Assembly (NCBI GenBank): GCA_034435675.1
Contig: DAOTWP010000035.1
Location: 5,792 to 69,791, forward strand
DNA: 64,000 bases
Direction: 5' to 3'
Origin: DAOTWP01 sp034435675
GTDB taxonomy: Bacteria > Chloroflexota > Anaerolineae > Aggregatilineales > Phototrophicaceae
Shown piece after piece: positions 51,519 through 58,956 of the stretch (position 1 is the stretch's first letter; each line of letters starts with the position of its first letter). Position numbers and translations under genes: made by a program. The notes beneath the pieces are model-generated. The model was not told the DNA's origin. It made no database searches and saw nothing but the letters and a program-made list of their open reading frames with translations.

Positions 51519-52952
51519 CTAATTGCAGATTGACTCGCACGGCACGCCGTTGCCATCACGATCCAGTCGGGTATTGCCTGCGGCAAGACAGGCATATGCC
51601 TGCTGGCAGGTCATTTCACTGCATGTCGCGTTCAGGCTGGGACACAGGGCAGCAGGTTGTGTGGCGGGCGCGGGCGTCGGCTGTTCGGGGATGCTGGTTG
51701 CGCCGGGCTGCGGGCGGATGCCAGGCAGGTCGCAGGTGACACCTTCAGGATAGCTCGCCTGTGCCTGCATGCGGCTGAACTCGTTGATATACTGTGCCGC
51801 CAGCAGCGGGTCACGGATAATGATCATGTTCTCGTCGTTGCTGTTGGTGGCGCTGTCAGAGAAGTTGAACGAGCCGATCAGCACGGTGTGGTCATCAATG
51901 ATGAACACCTTATGATGCATCGGTCCGGGGTTGCCGTCCTGCCGCACATCCACCCCGGCGCAGTACAGCGGTGGCAGTTCGGCAAAATCCGCCGTGCTCT
52001 GGCGTGATTCGACCACCCCCTCAACCGTCATGCCCGGACGCGCCGCGACCTCCAGCAGGGCATCGCGCAGGTTATCCAGCGTGAAGCTGAACGCCATGAA
52101 GCGCACATGCGTCTGTGCCTGCCGCACTTCTCGAATAATCACCTGATCCACACCGTCCTCTGGGGCAAAGACAATCTGAATTGGAATGCCGTCCTGAGTG
52201 AACTGCGCTGCGCTGCTGACCGGGCGGCGTCCAAATTCGCCCTGCTCGAACATCAGGTTAAACGCGCTCTGGTATGCCTGCACAGCACGCTGCGAGCGCA
52301 GTGCCAGCGCGTTGTTGTTGTTCGTGTAAGTGCCGGTCATAGTGTAATTCCAGGCACCGGTCCAGACCACCTGACTGTCAATGATCACGAACTTGTTGTG
52401 CATCAGTGCGCTGCGATCATCATCAACCACCGGAATGCCCGCCGCTTGCAGCCGGGGAATGGTCGAGCGCGGCGCGTCAATGCCGTGGACATCGTCTGTG
52501 ACCATGCGAATCCGCACACCGCGACGACTGGCGTTGAGCAGTGCTTCGGTGATGACGATGTTATCCAGTTCGAAAGCGGCAATATCAATCGTGCCCTGTG
52601 CCCGGTCAATCGCCGCCGCCAGTGCAGTATCAATCCCCCCGACCCACGCTTCGCGCGGTCCGCCCTGCGGGCTGGTGAAATAAACTTCCCAAAAGCCGCT
52701 GCGTGCGCCAAAGCCTTCTTGAATCAGAATTGTTTCGACGGTTCTGCCGTCGGTGGTGGTGGGTACGGGCACGGTGGGCGGTGGCGGCGGGGCTGACGGC
52801 GCGCAGGCTGCCAGCGCCAGCAGCACCAGCCCAAAGCACAGCGCAGCCGGCAGCAGGAACAGGACGCGCAAAACACGTTTATTCCGCCACGCGAATGCTG
52901 TGCCAGTGCTGCGCGCTGCTGCCAGTGTAGTTGCTGGTTTTTGTCTGGTCAT
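51519..52952 (-). CDS. Secreted phospholipase-D-like protein with excalibur domain
   Basis: Exported or lipid-anchored protein of 477 residues. After a basic start, a hydrophobic helix with LALAAC forms a lipobox. Two HKD repeats follow, MHNKFVIID (~residue 193) and MHHKVFIIDD, each with the downstream Asn/Ser pair (TGAWNYT; IGSFNFSDSATN). The C-terminus after a Pro/Ala linker is an excalibur calcium-binding motif with DRDGNGVPCE. It may cut phospholipid or extracellular nucleic acid. Its ATG overlaps the TAA of the upstream gene, so the two are coupled. Confidence 0.92.
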   Translation of the reverse strand: MTRQKPATTLAAARSTGTAFAWRNKRVLRVLFLLPAALCFGLVLLALAACAPSAPPPPPTVPVPTTTDGRTVETILIQEGFGARSGFWEVYFTSPQGGPREAWVGGIDTALAAAIDRAQGTIDIAAFELDNIVITEALLNASRRGVRIRMVTDDVHGIDAPRSTIPRLQAAGIPVVDDDRSALMHNKFVIIDSQVVWTGAWNYTMTGTYTNNNNALALRSQRAVQAYQSAFNLMFEQGEFGRRPVSSAAQFTQDGIPIQIVFAPEDGVDQVIIREVRQAQTHVRFMAFSFTLDNLRDALLEVAARPGMTVEGVVESRQSTADFAELPPLYCAGVDVRQDGNPGPMHHKVFIIDDHTVLIGSFNFSDSATNSNDENMIIIRDPLLAAQYINEFSRMQAQASYPEGVTCDLPGIRPQPGATSIPEQPTPAPATQPAALCPSLNATCSEMTCQQAYACLAAGNTRLDRDGNGVPCESICN

Positions 52953-53488
52953 TAGTTTCCCGACTCCGAAGCATCATTTTTGCCTGTTGTTGGCTGTACC
53001 AGCCCCTTGAGTTTCGCCAGCAGATCACCGGATGGCGGTGCCGTGGGGGCTTCTTCCGCCTTGATGGTGCCCGCTGGCTGTTGCACTATGCTGCTCTCCG
53101 GCTGGCTGCCAGACAAAAGCGCCAGCAGTCGCTGAATGGCAGCCACATTGTCCAGTGTGCCATGTTCTTGCAGGAAATGCTCAACCTGATCCGAAGGGAC
53201 GCTGACCCCCATGCGGGCGGCAAATTCCGTCAGTTTTTGCAGGTCGCTGTGCTGTTCATCAGCAGTGGCGACCTGCCGGTAGCCCACAAAGCTGTTGACG
53301 TACTGCATTACGCGCGCCAGCGTTTGCACCTGTTCGTCAAATTGCGGCTCTGGCGCTGCCTGCGCGTCCAATCGTTCAAGCTGGTGTTTGCCCCACTGGA
53401 GCAGCGCTTGCGCCTCGCTGTCGTTCAGGTCGCCGGTCAGCGCTTCATTGCTCAACATACTGTCCAGCGCGCGTTGCATTCGGTTCAT
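52952..53488 (-). CDS. Soluble helical protein of unknown function
   Basis: No recognised family. The 178-residue product is predicted mostly helical (ALTGDLNDSEAQALLQWGK; FDEQVQTLARVMQYVNSFV), with an Ala/Pro-rich C-terminal tail. I start at the ATG 53488, 11 bases after GAGG; a second ATG three codons on is possible. Its TAA overlaps the ATG of the phospholipase-D-like gene, suggesting a shared role or at least matched expression. No membrane segment. Confidence 0.7.
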   Translation of the reverse strand: MNRMQRALDSMLSNEALTGDLNDSEAQALLQWGKHQLERLDAQAAPEPQFDEQVQTLARVMQYVNSFVGYRQVATADEQHSDLQKLTEFAARMGVSVPSDQVEHFLQEHGTLDNVAAIQRLLALLSGSQPESSIVQQPAGTIKAEEAPTAPPSGDLLAKLKGLVQPTTGKNDASESGN

Positions 53489-53610
53489 GGTAAGTTTATC
53501 CTCTGCCTCTCCCGGCACAGCCTCATACACATTCTAACTGGTTTTTCGTATGTCCCCCAATAGGGGATACTGCATCCGTTCGCCAGCCAGATCAGATTCG
53601 GGAAAAGGGG

Positions 53611-53639
53611 TTCAGTGCTGGCTGGTTCCCACTTAGAAT
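53611..53639 (+). promoter_or_regulatory. Candidate promoter for the PyrK/PyrD-like pair
   Basis: TTCAGT (53611-53616), a 17-base spacer and TAGAAT (53634-53639). About 125 bp remain before the first plausible start. Confidence 0.45.
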
Positions 53640-53764
53640 GAGAATACAGCGAATTACTGTGCGGCGGCGGCATCACCGCGTATTATTTGTGCCAGCACGG
53701 CTGTGCTGCGCTGCTGCGCCCATAACGATTGAAGACATTTTGCGGGGTTGTGCATTTAAAGCTC

Positions 53765-54514
53765 ATGATGAAAGAGACACAGGCAATTATCGAGCGGGTC
53801 AGCCGCATTAATCCGCAATATCAGCATGTCGAACTCGGTGTTGATGCTTCTTTGAGCCGCATCAAGCCGGGGCAGTCGATTCTTGTGCGCACTGCGGAAA
53901 CCTGGGACCCCTATCTGCGTGAGCAGTGGTATCCCGTTGGTGTGGGCAACAACCTCTTGATTATCGAGCGTCCAGCATCGACTGTCTATGATCCGGGCAG
54001 GCAGATTGTCAGTGTGCTGGGGATTGTGGGGCAGCCCTTCCGCTTTCGGCGCACGCTGCGCAATGTGCTGCTGCTGGCATATGACACGCCCCCCACGCCG
54101 CTGATGCTGACCATTCCCTGGTTACTGAGCAACCAGGTCAGCGTGACGCTGGTGCTGCTGGGCAGTGCCATTCGCTACAGCACGCGCCATCTGCCCGCCG
54201 AAGTCGAGGTAATCCGCGCGATTGCAGAGGACCAGTTCACGTGGTCCAATCAGGTGATGACTGTGGGCTGGGCCGATCAGGTGTTTGCCACCGTGAATCC
54301 GCGCGATGAGAACAATAACTTCCGTGCTGTTTGGGAGCTGTTCTCCACCTTGCGCAGCGAAATCCCCAAGAATTATCTGTTCGGGGTGTTTCAACCGCTG
54401 CTTGCCTGCGGCGAAGGTGCCTGTGATGTGTGTATGGTGCGCTCGCGTGAGGGCAACCGGCTGGTTTGCACGGAAGGTCCGGCGTTTGATTTGTCCACGA
54501 TGCTGTTGGGATAA
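53765..54514 (+). CDS. PyrK-like flavodoxin-reductase-fold [2Fe-2S] protein, degenerate
   Basis: The C-terminus has the PyrK iron-sulfur pattern CGEGACDVC followed 11 residues later by Cys (C-x4-C-x2-C-x11-C). The N-terminal FAD-type barrel is recognisable (LSRIKPGQSILV) but the flavin motif RxYS is not evident. The NAD-binding GGGxGxxP loop is replaced by AYDTPPTPLM. It may bind an Fe-S cluster without being a full electron-transfer subunit. It precedes a PyrD-like gene by about 70 bp. The start is uncertain: two adjacent ATGs at 53765 and 53768, without a clear ribosome site. Confidence 0.78.
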   Translation: MMKETQAIIERVSRINPQYQHVELGVDASLSRIKPGQSILVRTAETWDPYLREQWYPVGVGNNLLIIERPASTVYDPGRQIVSVLGIVGQPFRFRRTLRNVLLLAYDTPPTPLMLTIPWLLSNQVSVTLVLLGSAIRYSTRHLPAEVEVIRAIAEDQFTWSNQVMTVGWADQVFATVNPRDENNNFRAVWELFSTLRSEIPKNYLFGVFQPLLACGEGACDVCMVRSREGNRLVCTEGPAFDLSTMLLG

Positions 54515-54555
54515 TGCTGTTGGGATAATGCTGTTGGGTTAGTGCTGTTGGGTTA
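54500..54555 (+). repeat. Four tandem 14-bp units across the PyrK-like stop codon
   Basis: Units start at 54500, 54514, 54528 and 54542 with one or two changes between them. The first unit contains the in-frame TAA, so slippage here could change the C-terminus of the protein. Confidence 0.85.
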
Positions 54556-54586
54556 GAGACGCTGAATGTTCAGGAGCGCTGCATTC

Positions 54587-55519
54587 ATGACCGTTGAACT
54601 GACACGACCCGGTAAACACATGCTGACGATCACGACGCCGGTGATGCCCGCCGCCGGGATTTTTGGTTATGGCGATGTCTACCGCGACCTGATTAACTTC
54701 GACAAGCTCGGCGCGATTGTCACTAACCCGGTGACGTATGAGCCATGGTCCCCCGCAACCGGTACGCGGATTGTCCCGCTGAGCGCGGGGGTGCTGGTGC
54801 ATACCGGGCTGCCCAATACCGGGCTGAGCAAAACGCTGGGGCGCTTTCGCAATCTGTGGTCCATGCTGCCTGTGCCGGTGATTCTGCATCTGGTGGGCAC
54901 TACGCCGGACCAGGTGCGCAAAGCTGTTCAGCGGTTGGACGAGGAAGAGGCGATTGCGGCGGTGGAGCTGGGGCTGGCAGATGACATCAACCGGCGCGAC
55001 GCGGTGGAATTGGTGCGTGCTGCTGTAGAACATTTTGAAAAGCCGCTGCTTGTACGGCTGCCCTTTGGCGATGCGCCGCTGCTGGCAGACTATGTCGCCG
55101 ATGCCGGTGCTGGCGCGCTGGTACTGGCTGCCCCGCCGCGCGGCACCGCACGCGACCCGCTGACCGGGCGTTTGGTGAGTGGGCGGTTGTATGGACCGCT
55201 GGTGAAACCGCAGGTGCTGCGGCTGGTTGGGCAGTTGATCCGCCGCGTTGGCGAGGTGCCAGTCATCGGGGTGGGCGGCATCCATTCCACACAGGATGCG
55301 CGCGATTATCTGGAGGCAGGCGCGCGCGCTGTGCAGGTGGATACGGCGATCTGGAGCAGCCCCAAACTGCTGGAGGTCATCGCGCGCGATCTGGGCGGGT
55401 TGGTGCTGACCCGCGAAAGCGGTGCGCTGGATGATGAATGGCATCCGGGGATCGGCAAAACGGAAAAAGAGCAAACGCAGAAGGACCGTAAGCGTGGGGC
55501 ACCCTCTAACGGTGGATAG
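54587..55519 (+). CDS. Dihydroorotate dehydrogenase-like FMN barrel protein, divergent
   Basis: A TIM-barrel protein of 310 residues resembling PyrD (class 1B). Recognisable parts: FGYGDVYRDLINFDKLGAIV, TNPVTYEPWSPATGTRIV, GLPNTGLSKT, GVGGIHSTQDARDYLEAGA and RAVQVDTAIW. The family's catalytic Cys region (N-x-S/CPN) is not present; the aligned place reads AAVELGLADDINRRD. The FMN-phosphate GGI loop is kept. With the degenerate PyrK-like partner this suggests a repurposed enzyme. The ATG at 54587 has AGGAG ten bases upstream; an ATG at 54566 is an alternative. Confidence 0.82.
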   Translation: MTVELTRPGKHMLTITTPVMPAAGIFGYGDVYRDLINFDKLGAIVTNPVTYEPWSPATGTRIVPLSAGVLVHTGLPNTGLSKTLGRFRNLWSMLPVPVILHLVGTTPDQVRKAVQRLDEEEAIAAVELGLADDINRRDAVELVRAAVEHFEKPLLVRLPFGDAPLLADYVADAGAGALVLAAPPRGTARDPLTGRLVSGRLYGPLVKPQVLRLVGQLIRRVGEVPVIGVGGIHSTQDARDYLEAGARAVQVDTAIWSSPKLLEVIARDLGGLVLTRESGALDDEWHPGIGKTEKEQTQKDRKRGAPSNGG

Positions 55520-55650
55520 CACTCCTGTCCTACCACAGACTGGAAATTCCAGCCCTGTGATATACTGTAATATACAATCGTTTCGATTGTCGGGTGCCAT
55601 TTAGCATTGTATACACTTTGGATGACGTTACAGTTGGAGTCTGGCGAAAA

Positions 55651-56337
55651 ATGGCGGGCGAGCAACCTGTCCTGGCGAAACTGACATGGGGTGATCCCAA
55701 AACGCAGCAAAAACAGGAATTTATCCTGAGTGAAGGGGCGACTGCGACTATCGGGCGTTCTGCCGGTAATGATATTCATATCCCGGAAGAACACGTCTCG
55801 CGCCAGCACGCGGTGATTAATTATCGTGATGGCGTGTTCATGATTACCGATCTGGGCAGCGCCAACGGAACATTCGTCAACGACGAACAAGTCACCGAAC
55901 CCTACCCGCTGTTTTCCGGCGACAAAATTCGCCTGTTTGTCCCCGAAATTGACTTTTCAGCAGTGGTGACGCCTGAAGAAGTGCAAAACGCCCACAAGAC
56001 AGGTCGTTTTATTACCGCACCACTGCCCACCGGCAAAGGCAAGCTGATTATCACCAATGGTCCGCAGGAAGGCGAGACCATTCTGCTGCTGCTGAAAGAG
56101 GTGACGGTGGGACGGGCGACCAGCAATGCTGCATGGGAAATCGCCCTGCAAGATCCTTCTGTGTCGCGCCCGCACGCCAAATTGCAGTTGGTGGACAACA
56201 CCTGGGTGCTGTACGACCTCGGCAGTTCCAATGGCACATTTATCAATGATGCTCCCGTAACGGAAAAAGGGCGCACGCTGAACGATGGCGACATCATCGC
56301 GTTTGGGGCGACAATGGCGTTGTTCCGTGCCGGTTAG
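55651..56337 (+). CDS. Tandem FHA-domain protein
   Basis: Two FHA domains that bind phospho-Thr peptides. FHA1: TIGRSAGNDIHIPEEHVSR, then ITDLGSANGTFVN. FHA2: TVGRATSNAAWEIALQ, VSRPHAKL, LYDLGSSNGTFIN. Key Arg, Ser-Arg-His and Asn residues are kept. No enzyme domain. The ATG at 55651 has GGAG about 11 bases upstream; an in-frame GTG at 55594 is less likely. It is followed by a single-FHA gene, forming a likely operon. The kinase at 1-1590 is a candidate phospho-donor, which is inference. Confidence 0.9.
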   Translation: MAGEQPVLAKLTWGDPKTQQKQEFILSEGATATIGRSAGNDIHIPEEHVSRQHAVINYRDGVFMITDLGSANGTFVNDEQVTEPYPLFSGDKIRLFVPEIDFSAVVTPEEVQNAHKTGRFITAPLPTGKGKLIITNGPQEGETILLLLKEVTVGRATSNAAWEIALQDPSVSRPHAKLQLVDNTWVLYDLGSSNGTFINDAPVTEKGRTLNDGDIIAFGATMALFRAG

Positions 56338-56375
56338 GTCTTCCCACCAGCCGAGCCATTCAGGAGCGTGTCAAC

Positions 56376-56705
56376 GTGTCCGAACTGTCGAGCAGTCTCT
56401 ACAGCCGGCTGGTCATCACCAGCGGCGGGCAGGCAGGCAAGGTGTACACCCTGCTGCCGCGCAGCATTCTGATCGGCAGGGGGGTGAGCAGCTTCATCTG
56501 GGGCATCAAGCTGCCCGATTCAACCGTATCACGCCGTCATGCGCGCCTCGAATGGGCAAATGAGGCGTGGGTGCTGTACGATTTGGGGAGCGCCAACGGT
56601 ACGCGCGTCAACCGGTTTCCGGTGCCGGTCACGGGGTGCCCGCTGCAGGATGGCGATAGCATCGAGTTCGGCAAAGTGCAGGCGACATTCCAGCACGGGG
56701 GCTGA
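56376..56705 (+). CDS. Small single-FHA-domain protein
   Basis: A 109-residue protein consisting of one FHA domain: LIGRGVSSFIWGIKLPDS, VSRRHARL, LYDLGSANGTRVN. The phospho-Thr contacts (Arg in IGR, Ser-Arg-His, Asn-Gly) are present. The GTG at 56376 follows AGGAG by nine bases. It starts 38 bp after the tandem FHA gene and probably shares its transcript. It could act as an adaptor between phosphorylated proteins. Confidence 0.9.
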   Translation: MSELSSSLYSRLVITSGGQAGKVYTLLPRSILIGRGVSSFIWGIKLPDSTVSRRHARLEWANEAWVLYDLGSANGTRVNRFPVPVTGCPLQDGDSIEFGKVQATFQHGG

Positions 56706-56712
56706 CAGGTAC

Positions 56713-56754
56713 AAAAAATGCGACCACCACCCGGGGCTACGAAGGTGGTGGTCA
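56713..56754 (-). terminator. Rho-independent terminator of the candidate small RNA
   Basis: Perfect ten-base stem GACCACCACC/GGTGGTGGTC (56722-56731 with 56744-56753) with a T-rich tail on the minus strand only. On the plus strand only A residues precede the stem, so it does not fit as a plus-strand terminator. Confidence 0.75.
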
Positions 56755-56934
56755 CGCAAGCTAAAGAGGGTACTATTCAGCAGCATTTGTCGCGCCAAGC
56801 CTGTGCGGTAGGCTATCCCTGGCTGCTGGAGTTGGTTTGTCCTGTAAGGACTTCCGGGTTCCACGAGGATCAATGCGCGTTTACGATCCTCTCCCCCGGC
56901 GTTATAGGTTCCGACGCCCATCGCCGTACCTTGT
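56713..56934 (-). ncRNA. Candidate structured small RNA with its own terminator
   Basis: On the minus strand, a strong hairpin (arms 56744-56753 and 56722-56731) followed by a T-run (complement of 56718-56713) forms a rho-independent terminator, yet no protein gene precedes it on that strand. Upstream, nested pairs fold into one multibranch shape: closing stem 56926-56930/56769-56773, GAGGATC arms 56885-56891/56865-56871, GTCCT arms 56847-56851/56839-56843, CAGCAG arms 56823-56828/56778-56783 enclosing AGCCT arms 56810-56814/56798-56802. I recognise no tmRNA, RNase P, SRP or 6S consensus. The 5' end is not fixed. Confidence 0.5.
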
Positions 56935-57137
56935 TACCTGTGTTCAGTAACTAGTCTGCATTATGTCACACTTCAGTGCGGAGTTATAGTGATAAACGTC
57001 ACAAGCGCATATGATGAATTGCACTTGCAGTGTCCGAAATGCTTTGTACCATAAGATTGTAGGATATTAATAGAGAAAATTTGGTAACAACCACATCAAT
57101 TCAGTCTCGTTTCCTATAAGATATATGGAGGTGCAAA

Positions 57138-57731
57138 ATGGGAAGCAGACGGTTAGTCATGTTAGTTCTGTTACTATTTTGTGTGATTGTTGCGGGTTCC
57201 TTGTACGCACAGAAGCCAACTGACCGTACAATCATTATCGACTCATTTGATAACCTAAGCGCATATAGTGTACCCGTTCGTCCGGGTGAGAGTGTCACCT
57301 ATCGCCTTGCTAATTGTCCTTCGACTGAAGCTCCTTGTGCCATAGTGATAACCGCACAATCCGCAAATCAGCCGGGCAGAGGTATCCAAACTCAATCCAC
57401 CACCGGAGTCTTAATATGCGGAATGGATATTTATAATGGTTTTCAAGCCCATGTTGGACATTTAGAAGAAAGAGCACCTGCAACGTTTTACCAGCAATTT
57501 GGCAAAGTCCCCCTCTCATGGAATTCGTTACCCAGTACAACAGGTACTTGGGCGAGTTTGGGGTATTGGTGGTCATATCTAGAGAGCGCAATTTTTCCGC
57601 CTGTGGGACAACAGGCTGTATATGCGGCGTGGGCCCAAACAAGGGGCACATTCAATTATCCGGGTGGTTCGCGCAGCTACCTTGTACAAATAGATGTAAC
57701 TGGTTCGGGGTGGTCTTGTATTGGACTGTAA
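57138..57731 (+). CDS. Secreted protein of unknown function (AT-rich island)
   Basis: No recognised family. A signal peptide (RRLVMLVLLLFCVIVAGSLY) is followed by a ~170-residue globular part with four Cys (two in NCPSTEAPC) and aromatic-rich strands (FYQQFGKVPLSWNS; LGYWWSYLESAIF). GGAGG five bases before the ATG gives a firm start. Codon use differs from the rest of the window. It is encoded between the FHA genes and the FHA-TIR gene and may be an acquired surface protein. Confidence 0.7.
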   Translation: MGSRRLVMLVLLLFCVIVAGSLYAQKPTDRTIIIDSFDNLSAYSVPVRPGESVTYRLANCPSTEAPCAIVITAQSANQPGRGIQTQSTTGVLICGMDIYNGFQAHVGHLEERAPATFYQQFGKVPLSWNSLPSTTGTWASLGYWWSYLESAIFPPVGQQAVYAAWAQTRGTFNYPGGSRSYLVQIDVTGSGWSCIGL

Positions 57732-57996
57732 GTAGTATCCTGGATGGTGTGCAGGCTGATGGCTGTGCATCATCTCCAGATGATTTTTGAGTTAATCTGT
57801 CTAGGGGGATTAGGGAACTGGTTGACAAATAACATTTAGGTTTTCATCTGCCCTGGACACTATTACTATTTTGGATCCTCGCTGGGCCGCGAAGATGCGA
57901 AAGTTGTTGCTGGCGAATGTGGGCATAGCGTGTTGTACTCCTATAAAGCATGCCTTTTACACATAAACCAATAGTCTTTCCCGAAGAAAGATCTAC

Positions 57997-58875
57997 ATGC
58001 ATGAAATATATTCCTTCCAAACAGTAATATCCTACATCCACCTGGTTTTGGTGATGATTGCGGCATTTCAACTGAGAAAACAAAGCAATGTGGATTATAT
58101 ATCTGTATTTCCTTGGATCATGTTAATTGTTTACGGGCATCCCGTCTTCGGTGCAGTCACTTTCCTGATAATCCTGAGTGGAATTTTGCATGCGCGTAAA
58201 ACCGATTTAACAAAACTGAATGAAACAGCTAAAAGGGTGTTTAAGCTTTTGTTAATTTTCGGCGTTGAGTTTCTGCTTTGGTTCTGGTTGAATCGAAGTG
58301 GTATATATATATCTAGAGATACTCTTTGGCTTATAATAACATCTGTCTGTATTGGTCAGGGACTCATCCTCACACATTTGCTCACTACCAGTAGCAATGC
58401 ACCGAAGAACAAGCATGGTGAACAGTCCATGTATAGCCAGTTTCTCGTGATAGTTTTAGAGCTTTTTTTATCTCTATTTGTGTGGTTCGTATTCGCCGCT
58501 ACAGTTGCACTTATTCCATTCGGCAGTTGGTTCTACTATCTGCCCCCACTGTGGATTTTTGGATTAGCAGCCCCATTACTTAGTTACAGATATCAACATC
58601 TATCTGTGCTTAATCGTCAGCGGGACGGGCTATGGCGATGCAGTCGCAGCAGCATCACTTTTTGTTGGGGAGCACTCGCTGTACTGGTTCCGATTGTTGG
58701 CCCAGTTATTTGTTTGCTATTATATTCATTCTTGTTACCGAAAGTCCCTAAGCGGCAAATCTCCGCATCTAAAAGCAAGAGAACATCCTCGAAGTATGGA
58801 AATCCAAATGACCGGCTGTTAACAAATGCGCAGCAGTCAGAACTGAAAATTACCGAAAAAAGGAAACAGTACTAA
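57997..58875 (+). CDS. Polytopic membrane protein of unknown function (AT-rich island)
   Basis: The 292-residue product has seven or eight likely membrane helices (~8-25, 35-50, 50-67, 80-100, 105-128, 145-170, 180-198, 225-245) and a basic, Ser-rich C-terminal tail. No family is recognised and no ribosome site is obvious before the ATG. It lies on the plus strand, convergent with the FHA-FHA-TIR gene. Composition is AT-rich. The unbroken helix pattern makes it more likely real than chance, but the start is uncertain. Confidence 0.6.
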   Translation: MHEIYSFQTVISYIHLVLVMIAAFQLRKQSNVDYISVFPWIMLIVYGHPVFGAVTFLIILSGILHARKTDLTKLNETAKRVFKLLLIFGVEFLLWFWLNRSGIYISRDTLWLIITSVCIGQGLILTHLLTTSSNAPKNKHGEQSMYSQFLVIVLELFLSLFVWFVFAATVALIPFGSWFYYLPPLWIFGLAAPLLSYRYQHLSVLNRQRDGLWRCSRSSITFCWGALAVLVPIVGPVICLLLYSFLLPKVPKRQISASKSKRTSSKYGNPNDRLLTNAQQSELKITEKRKQY

Positions 58876-58956
58876 TGGGTTGACCTTCCTGAGTAATGTG
58901 AGGTATGTTTCCTACGAAAAATCGACAAATTCGGTAGATTCGCCCAGGTCGCAACA

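Larger units (their letters stand above)
56935..58956. other. AT-rich island with two orphan genes
   Basis: Base use and codon choice change near 56950: long A/T runs and codons such as ATA and TTA are common, unlike the GC-rich third positions on both sides. It ends at the FHA-FHA-TIR gene. The island holds genes 57138-57731 and 57997-58875 only. This suggests recent acquisition. Confidence 0.6.

Noticed and set aside
56713..56934. Assignment of the candidate RNA as 6S, SRP, RNase P or tmRNA
   Set aside because: The hallmark sequences of these RNAs (for example the SRP GGAA tetraloop region, the RNase P core, the tmRNA acceptor end) are not visible, so it is left unnamed.
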